A DNA stretch of 64,000 bases from Marinobacter santoriniensis NKSG1 (GCF_000347775.1 NZ_APAT01000016.1:1-64000); one strand, 5' to 3'; positions 44,302-53,231 are shown, counted from the first letter of the stretch. Translations and numbers: made by a program. Notes: generated from the letters alone by a model not told the origin.

Positions 44302-46734
44302 ATGGACAAGAAACATCTCACAGAGCGGGACATCTGCACCAAGTTCATCAACCCGGCCCTGCAGAACGCAAGGTGGGACATGCACAGCCAGGTGCGGGAA
44401 GAAGTCTCGTTCACCGCTGGGCGCATCATTGTGCGTGGCAGGCTGCACACCCGTGGCAAACGTCGCCGGGCGGACTACGTTCTCAGCTACAAGAAGAACA
44501 TGCCCATTGCCATTATCGAGGCCAAGGACAACAACCACAGCCTGGGCGATGGCATGCAGCAGGCATTGGCTTATAGCGATGCCCTGGACGCCCCTTTCGT
44601 GTTCAGCAGTAACGGCGACGGCTTTCTGTTCCACGACCGCACCGGGCTCTTCGGCCAGACAGAAACTACCCTGAGCCTGGACGAATTCCCTACCCCAGAA
44701 ACACTCTGGGAGCTCTACTGCCAGCACAAAGGCATCCACCAGAACGCCCGGCAAACGGTCGAACAGCCCTACTACGATGACGGCAGTGGCCGAACACCCC
44801 GCTATTACCAGACCGTCGCTATCAACCGCACCGTAGAGGCTGTGGCACGCGGGCAGAACCGTATCTTGTTGGTCATGGCCACTGGCACCGGCAAAACCTT
44901 TACCGCTTTCCAGATAATCTGGCGCCTTTGGAAGTCGAAGCAGAAGAAACGCATCCTTTTCCTGGCCGACCGCAACATTCTGGTAGACCAGACCAAAAAC
45001 AACGATTTCAAACCCTTCGGTCAGGCCATGACCAAGGTCACCAACCGAACGGTAGACCCGTCCTACGAGATTTACCTTTCGCTGTACCAGGCCGTCACCG
45101 GCAGCGAGGACGAGCAGAACATCTACAGACAGTTCTCTCCAGACTTCTTCGACCTGGTGGTTATCGATGAGTGCCACCGCGGTAGCGCCTCTGTAGACTC
45201 CGCCTGGCGCCAGATTCTGGAATACTTCTCAGCGGCCACCCACATCGGCCTGACCGCTACTCCGAAGGAAACCAAGGAAGTCTCCAACATCGACTACTTC
45301 GGAGAGCCGGTTTACACCTATTCCCTGAAGCAAGGCATAGAAGACGGCTTCCTGGCCCCCTACAAAGTCGTGCGCATCGACCTCGACCGTGACCTGCAGG
45401 GCTGGCGCCCCAGCAAGGGCCAGACTGACAAGCACGGCGAGCTCATCGATGACCGCATATACAACCAGAAGGACTTCGACCGCACCCTGATTCTGGAAAA
45501 GCGAACAGAAGTCGTGGCGCAAAAGATCACTGAGTTTCTTTCACAAACCGACCCGCACCAGAAAACCATCGTGTTCTGCGAAGACATCGACCACGCCGAG
45601 CGCATGCGCCAGGCGCTGGTAAACCTGAACCCGACGCGGGTGAAAGAGAATCGCAAGTATGTGATGCGCATTACCGGTGACGAACAGGAAGGCAAGGCTG
45701 AGCTGGACAACTTTATCAATCCGGAAGAGCGATATCCCGTTATCGCCACCACCAGCAAACTCATGACCACCGGGGTAGACGCTCAGACCTGCAAGCTCAT
45801 TGTGCTGGACCAGCGCATCCAGTCCATGACCGAGTTCAAGCAGATTATTGGACGTGGCACCCGCATCAACGACGACTACAACAAGCACTGGTTCACCATT
45901 CTGGACTTCAAAAAGGCTACAGAGCTATTTGCAGACCCAGCGTTCGATGGCGACCCAGTAAAAGTCTATGAACCCGGAGCCGGAGACCCCGTTAACCCTG
46001 ACGACGAAGATGCACCGGAGACTCCCGAGCCGGAGCACGGATGCGGTGAAGAGCCTGGGGGCTATGAAGCAGATCCCGAAGCGGGCTGGGATACCGACGA
46101 CCCGAAAGGCGGAGACGCTGGTGGCCCAGGTGAAGCCGGCGGAACCGGCGGCGGCCGAACCCGTTACGTTGTAGACAATGTTGAAGTGACCGTAATCGCC
46201 GAACGAGTCCAGTACCTAGGCCCGGACGGAAAACTCATCACCGAGAGCCTGAAGGACTTCACTCGCAAGAAGGTGAAAGAGCAGTACGCCACCCTCTCAG
46301 ACTTCCTCAAGCACTGGAACCAGGCCGACCGCAAACAAGCCATCATCGAAGAGCTGACCGAGCAAGGCGTGATCTGGGACGACCTCATCAAGGATGTCAG
46401 CAAAAAGCTGGGCGCGGAACCAGATCCCTTTGACGTAATATGCCACATCGTCTTTGACCAACCACCTCTCAGCCGGAAAGAGCGGGCTGAACGGGTGCGC
46501 AAGAATAACTACTTCAGTAAATACGAAGGCGCCAGCAGAGAGGTCCTGAGTGCTTTACTGGATAAATACACTGATTCAGGCATAGAGCCCGTCGAAGACG
46601 TAAAAGTGCTTACCCTGGCCCCTTTCAGTGAGATTGGGGCACCCATGGAATTGCTCAATGCATTCGGCGGAAAGCCAGGCTACACAGAAGCCGTCAAAGA
46701 GCTCGAAGAAGCGCTCTACAAGCGGGTTCCTTAA
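44302..46734 (+). CDS. hsdR: Type I restriction enzyme R subunit (EcoEI/type IB-like)
   Basis: An 810-residue restriction and translocation subunit. The PD-(D/E)xK nuclease motif is Asp58 with Glu73-Ala-Lys75 (AIIEAKDNN); the SF2 motor has Walker A ATGTGKT at 193-199, DECH at 289-292, TATP near 318 and motif [12 protein letters not shown]. Length and C-terminal domain ([20 protein letters not shown]) fit EcoEI-type HsdR (about 813). Between residues about 555 and 620 is an acidic Pro/Gly-rich linker, probably disordered. A TTG at 44272 would add ten residues; 44302 gives the family start. No key residue is missing, so activity is plausible. It is followed by hsdM after 50 bases. Confidence 0.93.
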   Translation: MDKKHLTERDICTKFINPALQNARWDMHSQVREEVSFTAGRIIVRGRLHTRGKRRRADYVLSYKKNMPIAIIEAKDNNHSLGDGMQQALAYSDALDAPFVFSSNGDGFLFHDRTGLFGQTETTLSLDEFPTPETLWELYCQHKGIHQNARQTVEQPYYDDGSGRTPRYYQTVAINRTVEAVARGQNRILLVMATGTGKTFTAFQIIWRLWKSKQKKRILFLADRNILVDQTKNNDFKPFGQAMTKVTNRTVDPSYEIYLSLYQAVTGSEDEQNIYRQFSPDFFDLVVIDECHRGSASVDSAWRQILEYFSAATHIGLTATPKETKEVSNIDYFGEPVYTYSLKQGIEDGFLAPYKVVRIDLDRDLQGWRPSKGQTDKHGELIDDRIYNQKDFDRTLILEKRTEVVAQKITEFLSQTDPHQKTIVFCEDIDHAERMRQALVNLNPTRVKENRKYVMRITGDEQEGKAELDNFINPEERYPVIATTSKLMTTGVDAQTCKLIVLDQRIQSMTEFKQIIGRGTRINDDYNKHWFTILDFKKATELFADPAFDGDPVKVYEPGAGDPVNPDDEDAPETPEPEHGCGEEPGGYEADPEAGWDTDDPKGGDAGGPGEAGGTGGGRTRYVVDNVEVTVIAERVQYLGPDGKLITESLKDFTRKKVKEQYATLSDFLKHWNQADRKQAIIEELTEQGVIWDDLIKDVSKKLGAEPDPFDVICHIVFDQPPLSRKERAERVRKNNYFSKYEGASREVLSALLDKYTDSGIEPVEDVKVLTLAPFSEIGAPMELLNAFGGKPGYTEAVKELEEALYKRVP

Positions 46735-46784
46735 GATTTCTAACCCCCTAAATACTTCTGTCAAAATTACGGACTTTCACACCC

Positions 46785-48281
46785 ATGTCGATAAGCACCA
46801 CAATCAAATCCATCCAAGACATCATGCGCAAAGACGTTGGCGTAGACGGCGATGCCCAGCGCATCGGCCAGTTGGTCTGGATGCTGTTCATGAAAATCTT
46901 CGACGACCGTGAGCAGGAATGGGAGCTGTTCTACGACGACTACAAATCGCCGATTCCAGAAAACCTGCGGTGGCGTAACTGGGCGGTCGACCCGGAAGGC
47001 ATGACAGGCGACGAGCTCAAAAACTTCATCGACAACACCCTGTTCCCCGGCCTGCAGAACCTGGAGCCGGCCGGTGACGACTACCGGGGTGTGGTCATCC
47101 GCAACGTATTCGAGGATGCCTACAACTACATGAAGTCCGGCCAGCTCATGCGCCAGGTCATCAACAAACTGCAGGACGGCATCGACTTCAACAAATCCGG
47201 CGAGCGCCACGAGCTGGGCGATATGTATGAGCAAATCCTCAAGGACCTGCAGAGCGCCGGAAACGCCGGTGAGTTCTACACCCCTCGGGCGGTGACCCAA
47301 TTCATGGTCAACCGGGTAGATCCGAAGCTGGACGAAAAAGTGATGGACCCGGCCTGCGGCACCGGCGGTTTCCTCACCTGCACCATCGAGCACAAGCGCA
47401 AGCACTACGTCAGCACTCCACAAGACGAACAAACCCTGCAGAAGACCATTCACGGCGTTGAGAAAAAGCCCCTGCCGCACCTGCTGGCCACCACCAACAT
47501 GATTCTGCATGGCATCGAGGTGCCCGACCAGATTAAGCACGACAACACTCTGGCCCGCCCGCTCATCAGCTGGGGCCCGAAAGAACGGGTAGACGTTATC
47601 GTGGCCAACCCGCCGTTCGGCGGCATGGAAGAAGACGGCATTGAAACCAACTTCCCCAGCGCCTTCCGCACCCGGGAAACCGCCGACCTGTTCATGACCC
47701 TGTTCATCCACCTGCTTCGAGACGATGGCCGCGCTGCCGTGGTGCTGCCGGACGGCTTCCTGTTCGGCGAGGGCATGAAAACCCGCTTGAAGGAAAAGCT
47801 GCTGGAAGAGTGCAACCTACACACCATCGTGCGCCTGCCCAACGGCGTGTTTAACCCCTACACCGGCATCAAGACCAACCTGCTGTTCTTCACCAAGGGC
47901 AAGCCCACCGAAACCGTGTGGTACTACGAACACCGCTACCCGGAAGGCTACAAAAGCTACAGCAAAACCAAACCCATGAAGTTCTCCGAGTTCCAGACCG
48001 AAATCGACTGGTGGGGCACCGAGGCGGACGGCTTCTCCAGCCGCGAAGAAACCGAGCAGGCCTGGAAAGTGTCCATCGACGACATCAAGGCCCGCAACTA
48101 CAACCTGGACATCAAGAACCCCCACGAAGGCGAACAAGTCAGCCACGACCCGGACGAGCTTCTGGCGAAGTACGAACAGCAACAGGCCGAAATCCAGGAA
48201 ATCCGCCACCAGCTGCGGGATATCCTGGCCGATGCGCTCTCCCACAACAGCGATGATAGTACCGACGGAGGTGCGGCGTGA
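46785..48281 (+). CDS. hsdM: Type I restriction-modification methyltransferase M subunit
   Basis: A 498-residue N6-adenine methyltransferase. The N-terminal HsdM helical domain (TTIKSIQDIMRKDVGVDGDA) precedes the catalytic part with the SAM motif DPACGTGGFLTC (near residue 188) and the N6 motif NPPFGG (near residue 275). It protects host DNA and forms M2S with HsdS. The ATG lacks a strong ribosome binding site. Its last 4 bases overlap the GTG start of hsdS. The C-terminal tail (YEQQQAEIQEIRHQLRDILA) is a coiled coil that likely contacts HsdS. Confidence 0.95.
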   Translation: MSISTTIKSIQDIMRKDVGVDGDAQRIGQLVWMLFMKIFDDREQEWELFYDDYKSPIPENLRWRNWAVDPEGMTGDELKNFIDNTLFPGLQNLEPAGDDYRGVVIRNVFEDAYNYMKSGQLMRQVINKLQDGIDFNKSGERHELGDMYEQILKDLQSAGNAGEFYTPRAVTQFMVNRVDPKLDEKVMDPACGTGGFLTCTIEHKRKHYVSTPQDEQTLQKTIHGVEKKPLPHLLATTNMILHGIEVPDQIKHDNTLARPLISWGPKERVDVIVANPPFGGMEEDGIETNFPSAFRTRETADLFMTLFIHLLRDDGRAAVVLPDGFLFGEGMKTRLKEKLLEECNLHTIVRLPNGVFNPYTGIKTNLLFFTKGKPTETVWYYEHRYPEGYKSYSKTKPMKFSEFQTEIDWWGTEADGFSSREETEQAWKVSIDDIKARNYNLDIKNPHEGEQVSHDPDELLAKYEQQQAEIQEIRHQLRDILADALSHNSDDSTDGGAA

Positions 48282-50044
48282 GCGCGCGGGAGCTGATTAC
48301 CGAGCATCTGGATTTGTGGACCGGGGCGGTCACGAAAAAGCCAAGCAGTGGGCGGGGAAGTAATGGCAAAACTGAGCTGACTGGGGTTAAGAAGCTTCGG
48401 GAGTTGATTCTCGAGTTGGCAGTGCGGGGAAAGCTTCTTGAACAGAACCCAACAGACGAGCCTGCAAGCAAACTCCTTGAACGCGTCAGAGCTGAAAAAC
48501 TTCACTTGATAAAGCAGGGCAAGATTAAAAAGCGAAGGAAGCTCCCCGAACTAACAGAAATGACCAAACCCTTTAATTTGCCTTCTAGCTGGGAATGGAG
48601 TCAGCTGGAGGATGTTGGACGGGACTGGGGGCAGAAAACGCCAAAAGACGACTTTAGCTACATTGATGTCGCCTCTGTCGATAGCCTTCGAGGTGAAATC
48701 ACTCAGCCCAGCATTCTCTCGGCTGAAGAAGCCCCATCTCGAGCAAGAAAAATCGTGAGTGAAGGGACACTTATATACTCAACCGTTCGCCCCTACCTCC
48801 AGAATATCGCTGTAATCGAGAGCAAAATCGAGCCTGAGCCAATCGCCAGTACAGCATTCGCTATCCTCCACCCGCTCGCTGGAATGCCTGCACGTTTTTA
48901 CCTTCACTATCTTCGAAGCCCGGCGTTCGTGAGATACGTTGAATCTGTGCAGACTGGCATCGCTTACCCAGCTATTAACGACAAACAGTTTTTCTCGGGC
49001 CTAGTGCCGGTTCCTCCGCTGGAAGAGCAACACCGCATCGTCCAAAAAGTCGATGAACTCATGGACCTCTGCGACCGGCTGGAACAGCAAACCAGCGACC
49101 AGCTCGAAGCCCACGAAACCCTCGTGGACACCCTGCTCGGCACCCTCACCCAATCCGAAAACGCCACCGAACTGGCCGACAGCTGGGCCCGCCTCGCCGC
49201 CCACTTCGACACCCTGTTCACCACCGAACAGAGCATCGGCAAGCTCAAGCAGACGATTCTGCAGTTGGCGGTGATGGGGCGGTTGGTGGAGCAGAATGTG
49301 GGGGATGAGCCAACCGAGAGCTTGCTGACCAACATCGATCAGGAAATCGCATCGCTGGTAAAACAAGGGCTTATCAAAAAGCCAAAGCCCACTCCTGAAA
49401 TTTCGGACAGTGATAAATTCTTCGGAATACCAGATTCTTGGCAATGGGTCAGGCTGGGAAGTCTCGCGCTTCATTCCGAGGCAGGCTGGAGCCCGAAATG
49501 TCACGATGTCCCACGAGAGAATCAGGGCTGGGCAGTCTTAAAGGTCAGCGCGGTTACTTGGGGAGAATTCCGCCCAAGCGAGAACAAAGAGCTGCCATCC
49601 AACCTTACACCCAGGCGAGAGTACGAGGTGCACCCCTCTGACTTTCTGATTTCACGGGCCAATACATCAGAGCTGGTTGCGCGTTCGGTCGTCGTGCCCA
49701 AAGGGGCCCCCGCAAAGTTGATGATGAGTGACAAGATAATCCGCTTCGTTTTCAGCGATCAGATTGAGCCTTTGTATATAAACCTTTTCAACAATAGCCC
49801 TTTTGCACGGAGCTACTATCTTTCGGTCGCGGGAGGGACAAGCAGCTCCATGAAGAATGTCTCCCGTGCGCAAATTCAGGCGCTTGCTGTCCCACTCCCG
49901 CCGCTAGGCGAACAACACCGCATCGTCCAAAAAGTCGATGAACTCATGGTCCTCTGCGACCAACTCAAGGAACGCCTGAATCAGGCCGGTGAAACCCGCT
50001 GCCAGCTGGCCGAGGCCGTCGTGGAAGGAGCTCTGAAGGAATGA
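48278..50044 (+). CDS. hsdS: Type I restriction-modification specificity subunit
   Basis: A 588-residue specificity subunit with two target-recognition domains, at roughly residues 95-250 and 375-545, separated by conserved helical spacers. The spacers repeat: KLRELILELAVRGKLLEQNP and KLKQTILQLAVMGRLVEQNV start the two halves, and PPLEEQHRIVQKVDELMDLC and PPLGEQHRIVQKVDELMVLC end them. Size and arrangement fit EcoEI (594 residues). Both TRD regions look AT-richer than the spacers, a usual sign of horizontal shuffling. The recognition sequence cannot be predicted. It starts with GTG inside hsdM and ends inside the DUF3800 gene, so the genes are translationally coupled. Confidence 0.94.
   Translation: MSARELITEHLDLWTGAVTKKPSSGRGSNGKTELTGVKKLRELILELAVRGKLLEQNPTDEPASKLLERVRAEKLHLIKQGKIKKRRKLPELTEMTKPFNLPSSWEWSQLEDVGRDWGQKTPKDDFSYIDVASVDSLRGEITQPSILSAEEAPSRARKIVSEGTLIYSTVRPYLQNIAVIESKIEPEPIASTAFAILHPLAGMPARFYLHYLRSPAFVRYVESVQTGIAYPAINDKQFFSGLVPVPPLEEQHRIVQKVDELMDLCDRLEQQTSDQLEAHETLVDTLLGTLTQSENATELADSWARLAAHFDTLFTTEQSIGKLKQTILQLAVMGRLVEQNVGDEPTESLLTNIDQEIASLVKQGLIKKPKPTPEISDSDKFFGIPDSWQWVRLGSLALHSEAGWSPKCHDVPRENQGWAVLKVSAVTWGEFRPSENKELPSNLTPRREYEVHPSDFLISRANTSELVARSVVVPKGAPAKLMMSDKIIRFVFSDQIEPLYINLFNNSPFARSYYLSVAGGTSSSMKNVSRAQIQALAVPLPPLGEQHRIVQKVDELMVLCDQLKERLNQAGETRCQLAEAVVEGALKE
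49028..49076 (+). repeat. Direct repeat copy 1 inside hsdS
   Basis: This 49-base segment in the first conserved spacer is repeated at 49913-49961 with a single mismatch. It encodes QHRIVQKVDELM-DLCD. The near identity at DNA level, while the TRDs differ, suggests ongoing recombination or gene conversion. Confidence 0.9.
49913..49961 (+). repeat. Direct repeat copy 2 inside hsdS
   Basis: Second copy of the 49-base segment at 49028-49076, near the end of hsdS, with one base difference (A to T after ATGG). Recombination between the copies would delete or exchange the second TRD. Confidence 0.9.
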
Positions 50045-50742
50045 CCGTTTTCAACATCTATTGTGATGAAAGCCGCCACACCTCTGACAGAGGCGACCGC
50101 TACGCTGTTATAGGTGCCCTGCAGTGCCCAAGGGACGAAAAAAGGGCACTGGTGCATCGGATACACAGCCTGCAAGCCCTGCATAACGCCCACGGAGAGC
50201 TTGGCTGGAAGCGCCTTTCGCCAAATCGTGCCCGGTTCTACGATGAGCTTCTGGATATTTTCCTGGATACGCCATTTCTGAACTTCCGTTGCATTGTGGT
50301 TGACCGCCACAATCTCGACCATGAGCGCTACAACGACGGTAGTCCGGAGCTGGGCTTCTACAAACTCTACTACCAGATGTTGGTGCATTGGCTCGAACCA
50401 TTCCACGAGTACCGCCTGTACCTCGACTGGCAGCAAAACGCTGCAAGCAATCGATTCCAAGACCTGAAAACCGTTCTTACCCGAAAGCTTTCCGGTCGCG
50501 CCCATGTTCTGAGTCTCGAACCGGTATGGTCTGATAATCAGCCCATGGTGCAACTGGCTGACTTGCTGATTGGTGCCGTGGGCTACGTATGGAATGAGCG
50601 GGACAAAGCGGAAGGTGCCAGCGAAGCCAAAATTGCTTTCCTGCGCAGGCTTGAGGCCGGGCTTGGCCGAGCTTCACTGGCCAGAGGTACAACTAAGGGC
50701 GAGAAGAAATTCAATGTCTTTGACTGGCAGGGCCGTGTCTGA
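50041..50742 (+). CDS. DUF3800 protein, predicted RNase H-like fold
   Basis: A 233-residue protein of the DUF3800 family. The hallmark N-terminus is NIYCDESRHT, with Asp and Glu at residues 8 and 9; YRLYLDWQQN gives a further Asp, and WSDNQPMVQLADLLIGAVGY is the conserved C-terminal block. The spacing of acidic residues suits a metal-dependent RNase H-like nuclease, but activity is unproven for the family. DUF3800 genes occur frequently beside restriction-modification and other defence loci. Here the ATG overlaps the hsdS stop by 4 bases and the next gene starts on its own stop codon, so it is an integral part of the hsd operon. Confidence 0.8.
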   Translation: MTVFNIYCDESRHTSDRGDRYAVIGALQCPRDEKRALVHRIHSLQALHNAHGELGWKRLSPNRARFYDELLDIFLDTPFLNFRCIVVDRHNLDHERYNDGSPELGFYKLYYQMLVHWLEPFHEYRLYLDWQQNAASNRFQDLKTVLTRKLSGRAHVLSLEPVWSDNQPMVQLADLLIGAVGYVWNERDKAEGASEAKIAFLRRLEAGLGRASLARGTTKGEKKFNVFDWQGRV

Positions 50743-51269
50743 TGTGCGAGTCACTGTGGCCACAGCTTCGCCTGAAAGCAAATACCGAAAAAGAACTCAT
50801 AGCCAAGTATCGGCGGGTATATCTCGAAACCTACGTTTGGGACGAAAACGGAGAACGTAGGGTATTCACAGACTGGGCAGGCTGTTGTTATCAATTCTCG
50901 GAAAGAGCGTTCAACCATGCCTTCTCGGAATCGAAAAACTATCGCACAAGTTCTGGCATCCACGACAACGGCTGGTCTCGTAAACGTCTGAGGCGAATCC
51001 TGTGGATTAAAGAGGTCTTGAATCTCAGTGCCGGTACTATCCAGCGGTATGCTCAAACGAGGAATACTGACCGGGGGCGGCAGGCCAAAAGGCGAACGCT
51101 TGTGGTAGTGGAAGAGCGGTATGTGGTTGTATTCGATGACCCCAAAGAAAAGGGCAAACCGCACCAATTTGTGACGGCGTTCCCTGCAGACCAGAGCTAC
51201 ATGGAACAAATCAAGCGGACGAGCTTTCTGGTGGAGACGAAAGTCGGGGCGAAAAAACAGGGGGATTAG
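50742..51269 (+). CDS. Uncharacterised protein, possible BECR-fold nuclease
   Basis: A 175-residue protein I cannot place with certainty. Residues about 52-70 (SERAFNHAFSESKNYRTSSG) and 79-92 (RKRLRRILWIKEVL), followed by strands RRTLVVVEERYVVVF and PHQFVTAFPADQSYMEQI, resemble in order and spacing the phage-type Barnase-EndoU-ColicinE5/D-RelE (BECR/PBECR) nucleases. In these a His, Arg/Lys and Ser/Thr on the central sheet cleave RNA. His58, Arg81-Arg84 and the Thr of VTAF could fill such roles. There is no signal peptide or membrane helix. The ATG overlaps the DUF3800 stop (TGATG), so it is translated from the hsd transcript. No antitoxin-like gene follows. The fold assignment is my inference. 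Confidence 0.5.
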   Translation: MCESLWPQLRLKANTEKELIAKYRRVYLETYVWDENGERRVFTDWAGCCYQFSERAFNHAFSESKNYRTSSGIHDNGWSRKRLRRILWIKEVLNLSAGTIQRYAQTRNTDRGRQAKRRTLVVVEERYVVVFDDPKEKGKPHQFVTAFPADQSYMEQIKRTSFLVETKVGAKKQGD

Positions 51270-51305
51270 AAAAAGAAAAGCCCCAGTCTTATCGGCGACT
51301 GAGGC
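51269..51305 (-). terminator. Minus-strand terminator hairpin
   Basis: GCCTCAGTC pairs with GACTGGGGC with one G-T pair (minus-strand reading), followed by TTTTCTTTTT. It lies directly after the plus-strand stop of the 175-residue gene. The plus-strand orientation lacks a T-run, so it serves transcripts coming from the right. Confidence 0.65.
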
Positions 51306-51565
51306 GCTGCCACGATCCAAAACCTTGGGTAAAGGATCAACCGGCCGTTTCCGACCTGAAAAGGATATTAGCCATCCTCGGCTTCTCAAGCAATAGAAGC
51401 TCTATACCGATTCGTAATAACGTGCGATGGCACAAACAAAAAGAACCCCCGCGTAAGCGCCTGACGGAGCCAAGAGGCAGGGGGCGTGTTAGCCGAAACA
51501 TTATAATCTGAGCCGAGAGTCATCAAGAGGCGGCCCGAATCAGCTTCTCCTTCAAGCAGCCATAC
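51270..51565. other. Gene-free stretch with minus-strand promoter and terminator signals
   Basis: No coding frame is convincing here. On the minus strand, TTGATG (51521-51526) and TATAAT (51500-51505) form a promoter-like pair with a short 15-base spacer. Downstream are a C5/G5 pair followed by T-runs (51440-51484) and a clear terminator at 51269-51305. Together these could delimit a small RNA of about 60 or 220 nt. Confidence 0.4.
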
Positions 51566-52258
51566 CTACTCAACAGCCGGTGTCGGCCTCACCAGAATCT
51601 CGTTCACATCCACATGAGCTGGCTGCACCACGGCATACATCACCGCATTGGCAATATCTTCCGGCTTCAGGGCATGGGCGGGCGGTTTGTCGAAGAACGG
51701 GGTGTCGACCATGCCGGGCTCAATCAGCGTTACGCGGATGCCCGATCCACGAAGCTCTTCCCGAACACCGTAGCCAATGGCGGATACGGCCCACTTGGTG
51801 GCACTGTACATGGAACCGGGAATGGTGGTTCGACCGGCGGCCGAGCCGGTCAGCAAGAGGTGCCCCCTGCTCTCCCGCAGTGCCGGCAGACAGTGCTGAA
51901 TGGTCAGTCCAACCCCCAGAATGTTGGTTAGGATCATGTCTTTCCAGACGTCCGGATCGGCTCCGCTGAATCCGCCGGGTTCACCACCACGACCGGCATT
52001 GGCAAAGACGGCATCAATCCGGCCGAAGGTCTCCAGCGCCTGGCTGACCATCCGCTTCTGGTCCTCGCCATTCTGAACATCACACTGGACGGTCAACACA
52101 CTCTCCGGGCCACCCAGCTCTTTCTGGAGCCCTGTCAGCTTGTCCTCTGAGCGGGCGGCCAGCACCAGTCGGTAGCCCTGCTTTGCAGCAGCGCGTGCGG
52201 TTTCTGCGCCAATACCCGAGGACGCACCGGTAATCAGCATAACGGGTGTATCTGCCAT
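51566..52258 (-). CDS. Short-chain dehydrogenase/reductase
   Basis: A 230-residue classical SDR. The dinucleotide loop is ITGASSGIGAETARAAAKQG, followed by LAARSEDKL, which suggests NADP preference through Arg. NAGRGG, the catalytic Ser in LLTGSAAGRT and Tyr-x3-Lys in MYSATKWAVSAIG complete the site. The C-terminal VEPGMVDTPFF-type stretch (IEPGMVDTPFFDKPP) resembles the YdfG/serine-dehydrogenase group. AAGGAG lies 9 bases before the ATG. The substrate is unknown, and neighbours do not help. Confidence 0.85.
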   Translation of the reverse strand: MADTPVMLITGASSGIGAETARAAAKQGYRLVLAARSEDKLTGLQKELGGPESVLTVQCDVQNGEDQKRMVSQALETFGRIDAVFANAGRGGEPGGFSGADPDVWKDMILTNILGVGLTIQHCLPALRESRGHLLLTGSAAGRTTIPGSMYSATKWAVSAIGYGVREELRGSGIRVTLIEPGMVDTPFFDKPPAHALKPEDIANAVMYAVVQPAHVDVNEILVRPTPAVE

Positions 52259-52433
52259 AAGGCTTGTCTCCTTCTATCAGCGAGTCGGTAACCGGGTTAC
52301 GAATTCAGTATGTTCCCGGACCTGTCCGTCATCAAATCGAGACTGCTTCTGGTTGTCATAGAACATGCAGGTTAGAGTGAAAGACCGGTTATCCTCCATA
52401 AAACCAATCCAACAACAGGAACATTCAAGGACG

Positions 52434-53174
52434 ATGAACACCAACTATAAGATCGCACTCCTGATCGACTGCGACAACGTCAGCCACCAATCCATCGAAG
52501 GCGTGCTGCAGGAACTGGCCAAATACGGCGCGGTGAATGTTCGGCATGCCCACGGCAACTGGAACGGGCCGCAACTGGGCGGCTGGATCGAAAAGCTCCA
52601 TGCCAATGCCATTCGCCCGGTTCAACAGTTCGCCTACACCACTGGCAAGAATGCCACCGACGCGTCCATGATCATTGATGCCATGGATCTCCTGTACAGC
52701 GGCAACGTCGATGCCTTTGCGCTGATGACCAGCGACAGCGATTTCACACCGCTCGTCATGCGGATACTGGAAGCAGGCCTTCCCGTCTTCGGTTTTGGCG
52801 AGCGCAAGACCCCATTGCCCTTCGTGAATGCGTGCTCCCAGTTCATCTACACCGAGAACCTGCGGGAAGATGCCGAAGAAGAGTCCAGCCCAAGCAATGG
52901 TGGCGGCCCAAAACCAACCCCGAAATCCAGATGGGATCGAAATCAGCTTCGGGGAGACTCCGTACTCGTTCGGACTCTTCGAACGGCCGTCGAACAAACC
53001 GCGGATGACGACGGCTGGGCCCACCTGGGCCGGGTTGGTCAGTATATTTCCAACAACAGTTCGTTTTCGCCAGTGAACTACGGCTACAAGAAGTTGAGCG
53101 ATCTGATCCGCGCCAGCGAACTGTTCGAAATCAGCACCCGTGACAAAAGCGTTCTCTACATCAAGAGCCCCTGA
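52434..53174 (+). CDS. NYN-domain protein with C-terminal LOTUS (OST-HTH) domain
   Basis: A 246-residue protein of the LabA/DUF88 group. The N-terminal PIN-like NYN nuclease domain has ALLIDCDNVSHQSIEGVLQE, NATDASMIIDAMDLLYSG and ALMTSDSDFTPLVMRI, which supply the metal-binding aspartates. A Ser/Pro/Gly-rich linker (ESSPSNGGGPKPTPKS) joins it to a LOTUS/OST-HTH domain (DDGWAHLGRVGQYISNN and YGYKKLSDLIRASELFEI) that binds RNA. Together they point to an RNA-processing or RNA-surveillance enzyme. AAGGA precedes the ATG at 52434. The gene appears monocistronic. Confidence 0.85.
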   Translation: MNTNYKIALLIDCDNVSHQSIEGVLQELAKYGAVNVRHAHGNWNGPQLGGWIEKLHANAIRPVQQFAYTTGKNATDASMIIDAMDLLYSGNVDAFALMTSDSDFTPLVMRILEAGLPVFGFGERKTPLPFVNACSQFIYTENLREDAEEESSPSNGGGPKPTPKSRWDRNQLRGDSVLVRTLRTAVEQTADDDGWAHLGRVGQYISNNSSFSPVNYGYKKLSDLIRASELFEISTRDKSVLYIKSP

Positions 53175-53202
53175 CGCTCCGGATCGTTAATTTCCTCATG
53201 TT

Positions 53203-53231
53203 TTGCATAGCTCCGACCGCGTTTCTATAAT
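53203..53231 (+). promoter_or_regulatory. Promoter of the dctP operon
   Basis: TTGCAT and a consensus TATAAT are separated by exactly 17 bases, 65 bases ahead of dctP. No regulatory palindrome is obvious around it. Confidence 0.75.

Noticed and set aside
44018..51540. Attachment-site duplication of the tRNA-Phe 3' end
   Set aside because: I looked for the T-arm and acceptor sequence in the gene-free DNA at the right side of the hsd locus and found only an 8-base chance match (CATCAAGA).
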